A stretch of DNA of 64,000 bases from Clostridium sp. CMCC3677 (GTDB taxonomy: Bacteria > Bacillota > Clostridia > Clostridiales > Clostridiaceae), in NCBI RefSeq assembly GCF_023845585.1, contig NZ_JAMQHS010000006.1, positions 62,001 to 126,000 of the forward strand, read 5' to 3'. Below, in pieces: positions 43,310 to 55,946 of the stretch (the first letter of the stretch is position 1; the number at the start of each line of letters is the position of its first letter). Both the position numbers and the translations under genes were made by a program. The notes under the pieces are model-generated. The model made no database searches. It was not told where the DNA came from and was given only the letters and a program-made list of their open reading frames with translations.

Positions 43310-43951
43310 TTAACCTCTTTGTTCAATCATGCTCTTAACTTTCATTAATCTAGTTGTAGCCGATCTTTCATTTTCATCAAGTCTCATTCTAATATACTTT
43401 ATAGTCTCTTGAAGTTGAGGAATAGTCATATATTCAAGAGCATTAACTCTTCTTCTAGTACTTTCAATTTCGTTAGCCATTAACTGACATGACTTTTCTA
43501 CTTCTGCAAGTTCTAGTAATTGCGGAAGAATTTCATAAAGTTTAGAAAGAGTATCATCAAGTTCTGATGATGTATTGGCAAATCCGTATGGATATATACT
43601 TCCTTCATCACCTTCAAGTTGTCTCTTAAAGTTCATAACAGGAACAGATACGCTCATTACGTTCTTTTCGCCAACTTCAACAGAAATATGTTCCTTAGGA
43701 TATACAATAGCTTCTTCTAGGAATTCAGAGCTCATAACGGCTCTAGCCATAACGAAATCCTTAAGGGAACCTTGCAGATTATCTTCCACTTCTTTTCTTA
43801 GCTTATTATTATATTTAACAAGGTTAATGAATTGTCTCATTAATTCATCTTGTTTATCTTTTAAAAGCTTATGACTTCTTGTTGAGGTAGTTAATCTTTT
43901 TTTAAGTTTAGAGAGTTCCATTCTAGTAGGATTAACATTTAGCTTTGCCAT
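43310..43951 (-). CDS. ntpD: V-type ATPase subunit D
   Basis: A 213-residue central-shaft subunit, almost wholly helical, whose two long terminal helices form the coiled coil that turns inside the A3B3 ring. The start [20 protein letters not shown] and the conserved late segment [16 protein letters not shown] are family marks. It begins three bases after the B subunit stop, and is the last gene of the operon. Length is the usual one. Confidence 0.95.
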
Positions 43952-43954
43952 AGA

Positions 43955-45334
43955 CTACTCTTCCTCTCTTGGCATATATTTTTCAAGGTATTCGTCTCTA
44001 ATTCTCTTAAGCTCAGTTCTAGGAAGCATCTTTAATAACTTCCATCCTAAGTTTAGAGTTTCTTCAATTGTTCTATTTGTATTAAAGCCTTGAGATACAT
44101 ACTCGTCTTCAAAAGCTTCTGCAAATTTAGCAAGTTTCTTATCAGTATCTGATAAAGCAGATTCTCCTAAGATTGCTGATAATTCTTTTGCTTGCTTACC
44201 TTGTGAATATGCCGCAAATAATTGGTTCATAGTATCTGCATGGTCTTCTCTAGTCTTGCCTTTACCAATACCCTTATCTTTAAGTCTTGAAAGTGATGGT
44301 AAAACATCTATTGGAGGCATTATACCCTTCTTATATAATTCTCTTGAAAGGATAATTTGACCTTCAGTAATATATCCAGTTAAATCTGGAATTGGATGAG
44401 TTTTATCATCTTCAGGCATTGTAAGTATTGGAATTTGAGTGATTGAACCCTCTTTACCTCTAAGTCTTCCTGCTCTTTCATATAATGTAGAAAGGTCAGT
44501 ATAAAGATAACCTGGATATCCTCTTCTACCTGGAACTTCTTTTCTAGCTGCTGAAATTTCTCTTAATGCTTCTGCATAGTTTGTAATATCAGTCATTATA
44601 ACTAGAACTTGCATTCCTTTTTCATAAGCTAAGTATTCAGCACAAGTAAGAGCCATTCTTGGTGTAGCTATTCTTTCGATAGCTGGGTCAGATGCTAAGT
44701 TCATAAATAGAACTGATCTATCGATGGCACCTGTTGATTTAAATTCATCTACGAAGAATTGAGCTTCTTCGAAAGTGATACCTATAGCTGCAAATACAAT
44801 CGCAAACTTAGAATCTGAATTTAAAACTTTCGCTTGTCTTGCAATTTGTGCTGCAAGTTCTGCATGTGGAAGTCCTGCTGCTGAGAAAACAGGTAACTTT
44901 TGTCCTCTAACTAGAGTGTTAAGTCCATCAATTGCAGAAACTCCTGTTTGAATAAATTCTGATGGGAAGTCTCTAGCCATAGGGTTAATAGCTTCACCAT
45001 TTATATCTACTCTTTTTTCGGGTATTATGTCTGGACCATTATCATTAGGTCTACCCATACCATCAAATACTCTTCCTAACATGTCTTCAGATACACCAAG
45101 TTCAAGTGGTCTACCTAAGAATTTAGCTTTAGTACCTTTTAAATTTATTCCTGAAGATCCTTCGAATATTTGAACCATTGCTTTTGATCCATTAACTTCT
45201 AGAACCTTACCTCTTCTTTTTTCACCAGTATGAAGTTCAATTTCAACTAGTTCATCATACTTAACGCCTTCAACACCTTCAACAACCATCAAAGGGCCAA
45301 CAACTTCAGTAACTGTTCTATATTCTTTAAGCAT
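43955..45334 (-). CDS. ntpB: V-type ATPase subunit B (regulatory, non-catalytic)
   Basis: A 459-residue subunit that alternates with A in the head hexamer. The nucleotide-fold region has the degenerate P-loop [17 protein letters not shown] in place of a Walker A, as in all B subunits, and the conserved [23 protein letters not shown] segment with the arginine that reaches into the A active site. The C-terminus ([17 protein letters not shown]) is typical. It overlaps the A gene by 8 bases. Confidence 0.97.
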   Translation of the reverse strand: MLKEYRTVTEVVGPLMVVEGVEGVKYDELVEIELHTGEKRRGKVLEVNGSKAMVQIFEGSSGINLKGTKAKFLGRPLELGVSEDMLGRVFDGMGRPNDNGPDIIPEKRVDINGEAINPMARDFPSEFIQTGVSAIDGLNTLVRGQKLPVFSAAGLPHAELAAQIARQAKVLNSDSKFAIVFAAIGITFEEAQFFVDEFKSTGAIDRSVLFMNLASDPAIERIATPRMALTCAEYLAYEKGMQVLVIMTDITNYAEALREISAARKEVPGRRGYPGYLYTDLSTLYERAGRLRGKEGSITQIPILTMPEDDKTHPIPDLTGYITEGQIILSRELYKKGIMPPIDVLPSLSRLKDKGIGKGKTREDHADTMNQLFAAYSQGKQAKELSAILGESALSDTDKKLAKFAEAFEDEYVSQGFNTNRTIEETLNLGWKLLKMLPRTELKRIRDEYLEKYMPREEE

Positions 45335-47105
45335 TTGCTACCCCTCCTTTGCTTATTAGGTTATCAATTGCAGTTTTTAAGTCTACAGCGATTTGATCAA
45401 TTTTATCTAAATCATCTTCGTGTATGTACTTACTTCTAGCAATTCTATCTTTTAAGTCTTCCATAGCTAAGATATCATTTAAGTATACTCCAGCTTCTAA
45501 AGCTCTTTCTGCTTCTTTTCTATATCCTAATATAAGACTTAGCATCTTATATTGTTTCTTTAATGATGTATAAGTATCAATTTCATGGAAACCATTTTGT
45601 TGTAAATAGTCTTCTCTGATTGATTTAGCAACATCTAATTTTAATCTATCTTTTTCAGATAATGCATCAATACCAACAAGTCTTACGATTTCTTGTAATT
45701 GAGCTTCATCTTGAAGTATAGTCATAGCTTCTAATCTTAATGCTCCCCAATTTTCAGCAACATTACCATTCATCCACTTGTCTATTGTATCAGCATATAA
45801 TGAATATGATGTTAACCAGTTAATAGTTGGGAAATGTCTTTGATATGCAAGTTGTGCATCTAGACCCCAGAACACTTTAACTATTCTAAGTGTTGATTGT
45901 GATACTGGTTCTGAAATATCTCCTCCTGGAGGTGATACTGCACCGATTGCTGTTATAGAACCAATTCTTCCATCATTACCTAAACATTCAACTTTACCAG
46001 CTCTTTCATAGTAGTCAGCAAGTCTTGATCCAAGGTAAGCTGGATATCCTTCATCACCAGGCATTTCTTCAAGTCTACCAGACATTTCTCTTAATGCCTC
46101 AGCCCATCTTGAAGTTGAGTCAGCCATTATTGATACTGCGTATCCCATATCTCTGAAATATTCAGCTATTGTAATACCTGTATATATTGAAGCTTCTCTA
46201 GCCGCAACTGGCATGTTTGAAGTATTCGCTATAAGAACTGTTCTCTTCATTAAACTTTCGCCAGTCTTAGGGTCAATAAGTTCTGGGAACTCATTAACAA
46301 CGTCTGTCATTTCGTTACCACGTTCTCCGCATCCAACGTAAACAACGATTTCTGCATCTCCCCATTTAGCAATTTGATGTTGTGTTACTGTCTTACCAGC
46401 TCCGAATGGTCCTGGAATAGCAGCAGCTCCACCTTTAGCAACAGGGAAAAATGTATCTATAACTCTTTGTCCTGTAAGCATTGGCTCAACTGGGTTAATC
46501 TTTGCTGAATATGGTCTTCCTTTTCTTACTGGCCATTTTTGCATTAATTGAACTTCTCTATCGCCTTTTTCAGTTTCAACTATAGCAATTGTTTCAGTAA
46601 CTGTGAAGCTACCAGCTTTAATTTCTTTTATTTTACCTTCAACTCCAATTGGAACCATTATTCTTTGTTCAACAACTGGTGTTTCTTGTACTGTACCTAT
46701 TACAGTTCCAGATTTAACTTCATCTCCAACTTTTGCTGTTGGTTTAAAATCCCACTTCTTTTCTCTATTTAATGAAGGAACTGATACTCCTCTAGTTAAG
46801 AAGCTTGACTTAGCAGCCTCCATAAATGCATCTAGCGGTCTTTGTATTCCATCAAACATTGATTCAATAAGTCCTGGTCCAAGTTCAACACTTAAAGGTT
46901 CTCCAGTTGTAACAACTGGATCCCCAGGTCCTATTCCTGAAGTTTCTTCATATACTTGGATTGATGCCTTATCGCCTCTCATTTCGATGATTTCTCCGAT
47001 AAGACCCTTTTCTCCAACCTTACAAACGTCATATATATTAGCTTCATCCATACCTTCAGCAACTACTAAAGGTCCTGAAACTTTAATTATCTTTCCGGTC
47101 TTCAC
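45327..47105 (-). CDS. ntpA: V-type ATPase catalytic subunit A
   Basis: A 592-residue ATP-hydrolysing subunit. Walker A is GPFGAGKT (232-239), the catalytic-Glu segment is [20 protein letters not shown], and Walker B is [19 protein letters not shown]. The non-homologous insertion that marks V- and A-type A subunits is present (about 115-190). Length agrees with the family. It begins 17 bases after the G subunit, and overlaps B by 8 bases. Confidence 0.98.
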   Translation of the reverse strand: MKTGKIIKVSGPLVVAEGMDEANIYDVCKVGEKGLIGEIIEMRGDKASIQVYEETSGIGPGDPVVTTGEPLSVELGPGLIESMFDGIQRPLDAFMEAAKSSFLTRGVSVPSLNREKKWDFKPTAKVGDEVKSGTVIGTVQETPVVEQRIMVPIGVEGKIKEIKAGSFTVTETIAIVETEKGDREVQLMQKWPVRKGRPYSAKINPVEPMLTGQRVIDTFFPVAKGGAAAIPGPFGAGKTVTQHQIAKWGDAEIVVYVGCGERGNEMTDVVNEFPELIDPKTGESLMKRTVLIANTSNMPVAAREASIYTGITIAEYFRDMGYAVSIMADSTSRWAEALREMSGRLEEMPGDEGYPAYLGSRLADYYERAGKVECLGNDGRIGSITAIGAVSPPGGDISEPVSQSTLRIVKVFWGLDAQLAYQRHFPTINWLTSYSLYADTIDKWMNGNVAENWGALRLEAMTILQDEAQLQEIVRLVGIDALSEKDRLKLDVAKSIREDYLQQNGFHEIDTYTSLKKQYKMLSLILGYRKEAERALEAGVYLNDILAMEDLKDRIARSKYIHEDDLDKIDQIAVDLKTAIDNLISKGGVANA

Positions 47106-47122
47106 CTTACCAACCTACCTTT

Positions 47123-47434
47123 CTATAAAATATTAACGCCTACAGCTTTTTCTACGTTATCACTTATTCTTTGCATACCTATATTTAATGTTCCTTGATT
47201 GCTTGGAATTAATATTACAGCAGGAAGTACTTCTTTATTGTATCTTTCAATTGTTTCTTCGATACCTTGTGCAACATGTTCTGTTACAAAAACAACTGCG
47301 TAATCATTCTTTGCTAATTTATCAACAGTTTTTTTTGCTTCTTCGTTTCCAACTACAGGGAAAACGTCGATACCTAAAGCTTTAAAAGCTAAAACTGAAT
47401 CCTTATCACCAACTACACCTATTTTCTTAAACAT
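47123..47434 (-). CDS. ntpG: V-type ATPase subunit F (NtpG)
   Basis: A 103-residue Rossmann-like shaft subunit: [20 protein letters not shown], then [21 protein letters not shown] and [17 protein letters not shown]. It binds subunit D at the bottom of the head. ATG 47434 gives the usual N-terminus; a GTG three codons earlier is closer to AAAGG and cannot be excluded. It overlaps the C subunit gene by 8 bases. Confidence 0.94.
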   Translation of the reverse strand: MFKKIGVVGDKDSVLAFKALGIDVFPVVGNEEAKKTVDKLAKNDYAVVFVTEHVAQGIEETIERYNKEVLPAVILIPSNQGTLNIGMQRISDNVEKAVGVNIL

Positions 47435-48428
47435 AAATATCACGCAGCCTTTCTCTAATTACTTCCGCAGAAATATTATTGAGTTTGCCAACCATTACAA
47501 TTCTTATAATCTTTATTTCTGTTTCTTTTGCATAAATATAAGCTACTAAAGGCTCGACTCCAAAAGGTATTATTTTAGCGTCTTTCATCATATCCATGAT
47601 ATAGTTATCAACTAACTTTTCTAATAAACTCACAGAACCTGTCTTTGTATAGTACTCTATACCTGATTTTATTAAATCATTATAATCAGTGAACGAAAGC
47701 TTATTAGATATGTTTTCTACTGCATCATTTAACATTCCTAATAACTTATCTTTATCTAAAGAACCTCCTTCAATAATAACTGAAGCAAAGAATTCCCTGC
47801 CTTTGTTTTGCTTTTTAACTCTTAAAAGAGTTTTCAAGTTTGTAGAATCTATAAGAGCTTCTACGTATTTATTAACAAAGTTATCTTTTATTTCATTCTT
47901 AATTTGTACTAATTGTTTAAACATATATTTATCTAAAATAATGTCAAGTATTTGAGGATCTTTAGTATTTTCAAATTTATCCTTTGACTCTTCTATTGCT
48001 TCTCTCATAACTTTAGGTAAATCTCTTAATTCATTATTTTCTACTAAATACTTTAATCTTGAAGCTTCAATAGTTCCAACATGAATTAATAGATAAGATA
48101 AATCTTTCTTTAAAAAGATACCTTTTAATATTACTTTTATATTTTGATAATCATATTTAATACTCATTAAGTCAACAAGAGATTTCATTGGACTTATTTC
48201 ATACATTAAATGAAACAATCTTTTTAATTCTTCACTTAATATAATTTCATAGTCTTCTGCTCTCTTAACATTTGTCATAACATTGGCATACTCTGTTTCT
48301 TGAAGCACTTTTAATGCTTCATTGGCAGAATTGGAATCGATCATTCTGTCAATCTTTGATTTATCAAGGAGTTTTGTTTCGTATACTCTTAGTCTCGGTA
48401 TAACTTGACTAAATTGCATTATATCCAT
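47427..48428 (-). CDS. ntpC: V-type ATPase subunit C/d
   Basis: A 333-residue helical funnel that sits on the membrane ring and takes up the lower end of the shaft. Family features are the threefold repeated helical units, the start [19 protein letters not shown] and the late phrase [20 protein letters not shown], close to the family's conserved end. AAGGAGG precedes the ATG at good spacing. It is 12 bases after the E subunit gene. Confidence 0.94.
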   Translation of the reverse strand: MDIMQFSQVIPRLRVYETKLLDKSKIDRMIDSNSANEALKVLQETEYANVMTNVKRAEDYEIILSEELKRLFHLMYEISPMKSLVDLMSIKYDYQNIKVILKGIFLKKDLSYLLIHVGTIEASRLKYLVENNELRDLPKVMREAIEESKDKFENTKDPQILDIILDKYMFKQLVQIKNEIKDNFVNKYVEALIDSTNLKTLLRVKKQNKGREFFASVIIEGGSLDKDKLLGMLNDAVENISNKLSFTDYNDLIKSGIEYYTKTGSVSLLEKLVDNYIMDMMKDAKIIPFGVEPLVAYIYAKETEIKIIRIVMVGKLNNISAEVIRERLRDIYV

Positions 48429-48440
48429 TAGTTAACCTCC

Positions 48441-49031
48441 TTAACTAAACAATACTCTTGCTACTTCAAGACCCATTTCATCTTTTAATGAATTTACTAA
48501 AGCTTCAAAAGTATTATTTATTTCTATGCCATCTTTCTCTAATACGAATCCGCCTTTAAAGTTTCCAGCTTTATCACTTAGAGTTATATTTCCTTTTGAA
48601 CCAATTTCTCTATTTAATTCTGCTACAAAATCAGAATCAATCATTTTCTTCCCTTGTTCATTTAATATTAAATTTTCATCTCCTGAAATATTGCTATTTA
48701 ATATTACAGTTTTTACAAATCCTTTAAAATCATCACTTGATGCATTACAAAGTTCTTCTATAGTAGTTTCAAAAACTTCACTAATAACTGTTTGTTTTGA
48801 TTTTAACTTCTCGTTTCTTGCTTGTAATTCTGCACTAGAAATGATTCTTTCTTCTCTTGCTACAGCTTCTGTTTCAGCTTTTTTTACAATAATCTTTTCT
48901 TCCGAAGCAGCTTTTTCTTGCTTTTTAGCAATTATCTTACTTTTCTTCTCTTCAGCTTCTGATAAGATTATTCTTTTTTTATCTTCCGCATCTTTTACGA
49001 TTTTAGAAGTTAAATTATTTATGTTAGACAT
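48441..49031 (-). CDS. ntpE: V-type ATPase subunit E
   Basis: A 196-residue peripheral-stalk subunit: a long Lys/Glu/Ala-rich helix (about 5-95) that twists with the small F-type stalk protein, then a globular domain (about 100-196) containing FKGGFVLEKDGIEINNTFEAL, the family's conserved segment. ATG 49031 is preferred to a GTG nine bases earlier, which abuts the AGGA site. Confidence 0.92.
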   Translation of the reverse strand: MSNINNLTSKIVKDAEDKKRIILSEAEEKKSKIIAKKQEKAASEEKIIVKKAETEAVAREERIISSAELQARNEKLKSKQTVISEVFETTIEELCNASSDDFKGFVKTVILNSNISGDENLILNEQGKKMIDSDFVAELNREIGSKGNITLSDKAGNFKGGFVLEKDGIEINNTFEALVNSLKDEMGLEVARVLFS

Positions 49032-49065
49032 AATCTTCACATCCTAATTCTATAATAAGCTATTA

Positions 49066-51515
<2,450 letters not shown>

Positions 51516-51529
<14 letters not shown>

Positions 51530-51842
51530 GAATCTTCACTATCCTCTCAATCACTAATTTAACAGCATTATTTTTCTTATCTGCAGATATATGTAGTATA
51601 TCTTCTGATTCTTGCTTGCCCTTATTTATTATAGGCTCTGCTTTTTTATTTGCTGCTTCTACAGCATTTGAAATAATTTTATTTGCTTTTTCTTTTGCAG
51701 AAGATAAAGTATCAAGATATTGCTTTTCTGCTTCATCTGTAGCTTTCATAACAATATCTTTAGCTTCATTATTAGCTTCTTTAAGAATTTCTTCTGCTTG
51801 AGCCTCAGCTTTTTTTATTTCTTCAATTGCTTCTAATGCCAA
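51516..51842 (-). CDS. ntpF: V-type ATPase small peripheral-stalk subunit (NtpF, G/H type)
   Basis: First gene of the operon. 108 residues form one Ala/Glu/Lys-rich coiled coil (IEEIKKAEAQAEEILKEAN onward), the partner of the E subunit's long helix. The start is TTG after GGTGGTGAT, a weak start that might keep stalk levels low compared with the ring subunit. Gene order F-I-K-E-C-G-A-B-D is that of the E. hirae Na+ V-ATPase operon, without the extra ntpH and ntpJ at the end. Confidence 0.9.
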
Positions 51843-51927
51843 AATATCACCACCTTCATGCCCTTAAATATAAAAATAATATATATATTAATACTTTATA
51901 TAGTATTAATTACTTTGTGTCTATTTT

Positions 51928-51955
51928 ATTATACACTCTTTTTGTATATTTTCAA
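51928..51955 (-). promoter_or_regulatory. Predicted promoter of the V-ATPase operon
   Basis: TTGAAA, 16-base spacer, perfect TATAAT, about 85 bases before the first start codon. The leader contains an inverted repeat AATACT/AGTATT near 51888-51908. Confidence 0.6.
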
Positions 51956-52048
51956 GAATTTTAAATTATTAAATGCTAAAATCGGTCAAAATTCAGTAAA
52001 GTATCTGTTATGTAAATGTTATCTTTATTTTACATCCTTTTACTTCTT

Positions 52049-53713
52049 CTAACTTATTTTTAGATTTATATAATCACCAGTATTATTAAACAAATAATAA
52101 CTTTCTGATATTTGTATATTTCCATTTAAAATATACTCCTCAATATTTATTGAGAATTTTTCTAAATAATACTCCTTAAATGAATATTTATGCTTTAATT
52201 TATCTTTTATATCTTTTTCATCTTCTTTTTTAATATTACTTCTTAAAAAATCTGGTAATCCACGCTTTTTATTGAATATTAAATAATCAAATTTTAGTAT
52301 TTCATTTAATATATCGTTATTATCTTTCAAAACTTCATTATTAAAGTCTAAAAATACTTTATAATATTCTATATTTCCAATGTTTTTATTAAAATATCCT
52401 TTTCTATGAAAAAATTTTCCTAGTGAATAATAAAATTCAAATGGTGTATCAAATTTACTCTCAAAAAATCTAATAATATTATTGAATTTTTTGGAATTAT
52501 AATATTTATCTACCATAGCTTCTACCTTTTTTAATTTTAGTAGTTCATCATAATTAATGCAATCAGTCTTTAATATTTCATATGGTGGATAAGGCGAAAA
52601 TTTCATTTTATACTTTTCAGCTTCTTCTCTCATTGAAGATCCCTTTAATAGTTTTAAAAAACCTAATTGAATTTCTTCTGGTCTTATTTTATAAACATCA
52701 TTAAAAGAATTAACAAATGAATCATAATCCTCCCCTGGAAGACCAGCTATTAAATCTAAGTGTTGATTAATATTTTTTATAGCCATAAGTTCATCAACCT
52801 TTTCTTTTATGTCTTCAAAATTAACAAATCTATTTATATTATTAAGAACCTTGTCATTTGTCGTTTGAACTCCAACTTCAAATTGAAATCTTCCCTTTGG
52901 TGCTTTTGATAATAACTTAATTTCTTCTTCTTTTAAAATATCTGCTGATATTTCAAAATGAAACTTTGTTTCTGTATCTGTTTCTATCAAAAACTTCCAT
53001 ATAGCCATTGAAAATTTATAATTACAATTAAATGTACGATCTACAAATTTAACTAACCTAACTCTTTTATCGATGAAATACTGCAATTCCTTTAGTACTC
53101 TTTCAATATTTAAAAATCTCACACCATGACTTGTTGATGAAAGACAATATTTGCAATTAAAAGGACATCCTCTTGAAGCCTCATAATAAACTATCTTATT
53201 ATCTAAATTTTCATAATCTTCATATGGAAATACTAAGTCATCCATAGACATAAGAGGTCTTTTTTCATTAGAATATACATTTCCATCTTTTTTATAGTGA
53301 AGACCTTTTATCTCATTTACATTCTTTAAACCAAGTTTATATAAAATAAAATCTCTATATGTCTTTTCACCTTCACCTTCAATAACATATTCTCCAATGT
53401 TATTTTCTAAAAACTTATGTGAATCAAATGACACCTCTGGTCCTCCATATAAAATTTCAATATTTTCATCAACATTCTTAATAAGATTAGACAGTCTTGT
53501 AACCATTTCTACGTTCCATATATAAACTGAAAAAGCAACAACATCAGGCTTTTCATTAATAATTTCTTCTAATATCTTTTCTTCTCTATCATTAATAGAA
53601 AATTCCCTTATTATACTTTCACAATCCATATCTTTAGTAAAATTTCTTAAATATCTAACTGCTAAATTACTATGAATAAATTTAGAGTTAATTGCTGTAA
53701 GTAATATCCTCAT
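52049..53713 (-). CDS. B12-binding-domain radical SAM protein (DUF4080-like)
   Basis: A 554-residue protein with an N-terminal cobalamin-binding-type Rossmann domain (about 1-130; LYGGPEVSFDS) and a radical SAM core with cluster cysteines C183, C187 and C190 in RGCPFNCKYC. Later core motifs are FKFVDRTFNC-like VKFVDRTFN, FHFEISADIL and LDLIAGLPGEDYDSF. A C-terminal DUF4080-type helical domain (about 370-554) follows. No D-x-H-x-x-G base is seen, so if cobalamin binds it does so base-off without a protein histidine. Members of this class methylate or rearrange unactivated carbons; the substrate is unknown. It overlaps the upstream gene by 26 bases. Confidence 0.85.
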   Translation of the reverse strand: MRILLTAINSKFIHSNLAVRYLRNFTKDMDCESIIREFSINDREEKILEEIINEKPDVVAFSVYIWNVEMVTRLSNLIKNVDENIEILYGGPEVSFDSHKFLENNIGEYVIEGEGEKTYRDFILYKLGLKNVNEIKGLHYKKDGNVYSNEKRPLMSMDDLVFPYEDYENLDNKIVYYEASRGCPFNCKYCLSSTSHGVRFLNIERVLKELQYFIDKRVRLVKFVDRTFNCNYKFSMAIWKFLIETDTETKFHFEISADILKEEEIKLLSKAPKGRFQFEVGVQTTNDKVLNNINRFVNFEDIKEKVDELMAIKNINQHLDLIAGLPGEDYDSFVNSFNDVYKIRPEEIQLGFLKLLKGSSMREEAEKYKMKFSPYPPYEILKTDCINYDELLKLKKVEAMVDKYYNSKKFNNIIRFFESKFDTPFEFYYSLGKFFHRKGYFNKNIGNIEYYKVFLDFNNEVLKDNNDILNEILKFDYLIFNKKRGLPDFLRSNIKKEDEKDIKDKLKHKYSFKEYYLEKFSINIEEYILNGNIQISESYYLFNNTGDYINLKIS

Positions 53714-54251
53714 TCGTATTTGTCTCCTCTACTTCTTTAGAGTTTATTTCATTTTTAAGTTTTTTAGCTCTTATAAAAAACATATCCTCCCAAACTTTTA
53801 TCTCTTCTATATCAAAATATTTTAAAAGTATCTTTTTTATATCTTCTACATTTGAACTTATTATTGGATTCAAATTTTTAAATGTAAATTCTTTTACTTT
53901 ACCCTTTGGAAGTATAACTCTTATTTTATTATTAAATAATTTACCTCTTTCTTTATTAATATCCCAAATTAATATTTCTCCATTCTCTTTTATATAAGAA
54001 TTAATTTCTTTAATTAACTTTTCTTTTTCTATGTTACTCCAAAATCTATTTAAATTAAAAAAAAGTGTACATGCGTCATATTCACTTCCTTCTAACCCCT
54101 CTTTATCATTACTAAAAACATAATCAAGTGACAATTCTGATTCTACTTCTTTGGAAATACTGTATATTACACCAAAATTTTCTTGTCCAACATCTAATAC
54201 GTCACCTTTTAAATTAATGTCTTCTAAATTAATAACTAATGTTTTCCCCAT
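53688..54251 (-). CDS. Degenerate methyltransferase-like protein paired with radical SAM gene
   Basis: A 187-residue soluble protein not matched with confidence to a family. Its layout is that of a small class I AdoMet-dependent methyltransferase: a strand and glycine loop GDVLDVGQENFGVIY (motif I position), a following acidic strand (LDYVFSNDKEG), YDACTLFFNLNRFW (motif II position), then KEINSYIKENGEILIWDINKE (motif III). The glycine loop is altered, so AdoMet binding is doubtful. The end of the gene lies inside the start of the radical SAM gene, so the two are made together; it may be a partner or substrate-handling subunit. Confidence 0.6.
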   Translation of the reverse strand: MGKTLVINLEDINLKGDVLDVGQENFGVIYSISKEVESELSLDYVFSNDKEGLEGSEYDACTLFFNLNRFWSNIEKEKLIKEINSYIKENGEILIWDINKERGKLFNNKIRVILPKGKVKEFTFKNLNPIISSNVEDIKKILLKYFDIEEIKVWEDMFFIRAKKLKNEINSKEVEETNTNEDITYSN

Positions 54252-54383
54252 AAAATTCCCCTCTTTTCCCTCTAAATATATATTCTATCATTATTAAGCG
54301 TATTATTAAAGTTATGGAAACAATTTTTTTAATAATATTAAGTCTAAAAATTTAAAATTTCATAAAAAAGTTTAATTAAAATA

Positions 54384-54424
54384 AGAAACCACTCTATAAT
54401 ATTTACTTTTATAGAGCAGTTTCT
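54384..54424 (-). terminator. Terminator of propeller gene
   Basis: A 16-bp stem with two mismatches (AGAAACCACTCTATAA against TTATAGAGCAGTTTCT), 8-base loop. Confidence 0.65.
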
Positions 54425-54445
54425 ATTTCACTTTAAGGCTTTATT

Positions 54446-55750
54446 TTAAATACTCTTATTCTTTTTATTATTAAATCTAATTATATTTAGTATGAGCAAA
54501 CTAAATAAAAGAACTATTATAAATATCCAAACTGGCTTTGGTAAGTTGAAATTTAGTCCTAAATTACCACATTGTAATTTATATATGCAACCTATACCTG
54601 AATCTAATATATATATATTACCACATGAGTATTTTATTCCTTTTACATCACTTTCACCTTTTAATTTTAACAGCTTGTATAAAACACCATTTGAATTTAC
54701 TGAACTTATAACGTTATTCTTTTTATCATAAAATACATTAGAATCTTTTTCTAAAATTTTACCTTCTTTATCTATTGCTAAACATTTAATACTATTAACT
54801 TTAGAAAATTGATATTCTGGTCCATCAACAATTTTATTAGGTGGATTATTTATTATAGGCATTAATTTATTTTCATCATTAAATCTTGGTGAACTTATTG
54901 GATCCCCTCCACTAAAATCTGGCCATCCATACCAGTTTTCTTCCTGTAATTTGTATAAATAATCAAAATCTCTTTTAACAGGTCTTACTCCTTTCTCCTC
55001 CATACCACCAACTATTGCTATTAAATTATTATTGCTATCTAAGTCCCACCCTGTTATATTTCTTATTCCACATGCATATAGAGAGGTCTTATTAGTTTTT
55101 AAATCTATTTTTATAACAGATGCGTTTCCAAATTTTTCAGCACTTATTTTTTGACCTCTAATACTTGAATTGGTATATGGCATATATGCCCCTGTTTTTT
55201 CTTCTCCATAATTTTCACCATTCAATACAATATTTATAGGACTCTTATCGTATGGAATTTTGTTAAAATCTATTTCTCCATTACCTTCTGCAATTCCGGA
55301 ATTAGTTGCTGCTCCAATTGATAAAAGTAAATTTGAATCCTTAACAATAAGATTTCTATCAAGATTTTCACCGTTTGTTGGTATTTCTTTTAGAATTACC
55401 TCCAGAAATTTACTTGCCATATTATAATGATAAAGTTCATCATTTGAAATAAAATACATATCATCCTTTGTACAAACTATACTTTCTATAGAAAACGACT
55501 TATTTTCTACCAATGTTTCTTCTCTTCCATCATCTTTTAATAATTTTATATAGTTCTTATACGCCACATATGTATTTTCATATTCATCTTTATCAAAAGC
55601 CACTGCATTCTTACAATTTTTTGATGAAATACTCCAATCTATATTATCTTTTAAAATGTTTACTCTATAAATTCCTGAAAATTTAAACAATAAAAAAGCT
55701 AAACTTACTATTATAACGGAACTAAATAAAAATTGACAAAATCTTTTCAA
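54446..55750 (-). CDS. Membrane-anchored beta-propeller, glucose/sorbosone dehydrogenase-like
   Basis: A 434-residue protein with a membrane helix at each end (about 5-26 and 405-428) and an outward beta-propeller between. YLYKLQEENWYGWPDFSGGDP (here in the order DFDYLYKLQEE, then YGWPDFSGGDP) together with NITGWDLDSNNNLIAIVGGMEE is the wording of the PQQ-type glucose/sorbosone dehydrogenase family. I cannot see a convincing full set of catalytic His and PQQ-binding residues, and PQQ is rare in clostridia, so it may be a binding propeller rather than an enzyme. It is a single gene. Confidence 0.75.
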   Translation of the reverse strand: MKRFCQFLFSSVIIVSLAFLLFKFSGIYRVNILKDNIDWSISSKNCKNAVAFDKDEYENTYVAYKNYIKLLKDDGREETLVENKSFSIESIVCTKDDMYFISNDELYHYNMASKFLEVILKEIPTNGENLDRNLIVKDSNLLLSIGAATNSGIAEGNGEIDFNKIPYDKSPINIVLNGENYGEEKTGAYMPYTNSSIRGQKISAEKFGNASVIKIDLKTNKTSLYACGIRNITGWDLDSNNNLIAIVGGMEEKGVRPVKRDFDYLYKLQEENWYGWPDFSGGDPISSPRFNDENKLMPIINNPPNKIVDGPEYQFSKVNSIKCLAIDKEGKILEKDSNVFYDKKNNVISSVNSNGVLYKLLKLKGESDVKGIKYSCGNIYILDSGIGCIYKLQCGNLGLNFNLPKPVWIFIIVLLFSLLILNIIRFNNKKNKSI

Positions 55751-55946
55751 ATCTTAACCCCCTCAATATAAAATTAACCATATATTTTCCCTTGTTAAAT
55801 TTATATTTTAAATCTAATAAAATATACCCTTAAGCTTAACCTTTTAAATTAAAATGTTTATCATATCTTAACTTTTAATTTAAAATGTTCATATTTAGTC
55901 ATTACTTTGAATATGCTTTATTGTAATTTAAAGGAGTGAATTAGAT

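Noticed and set aside
46603..47136. 177-residue plus-strand frame opposite ntpA
   Set aside because: Shadow of the conserved A subunit; no plausible start site or homology.
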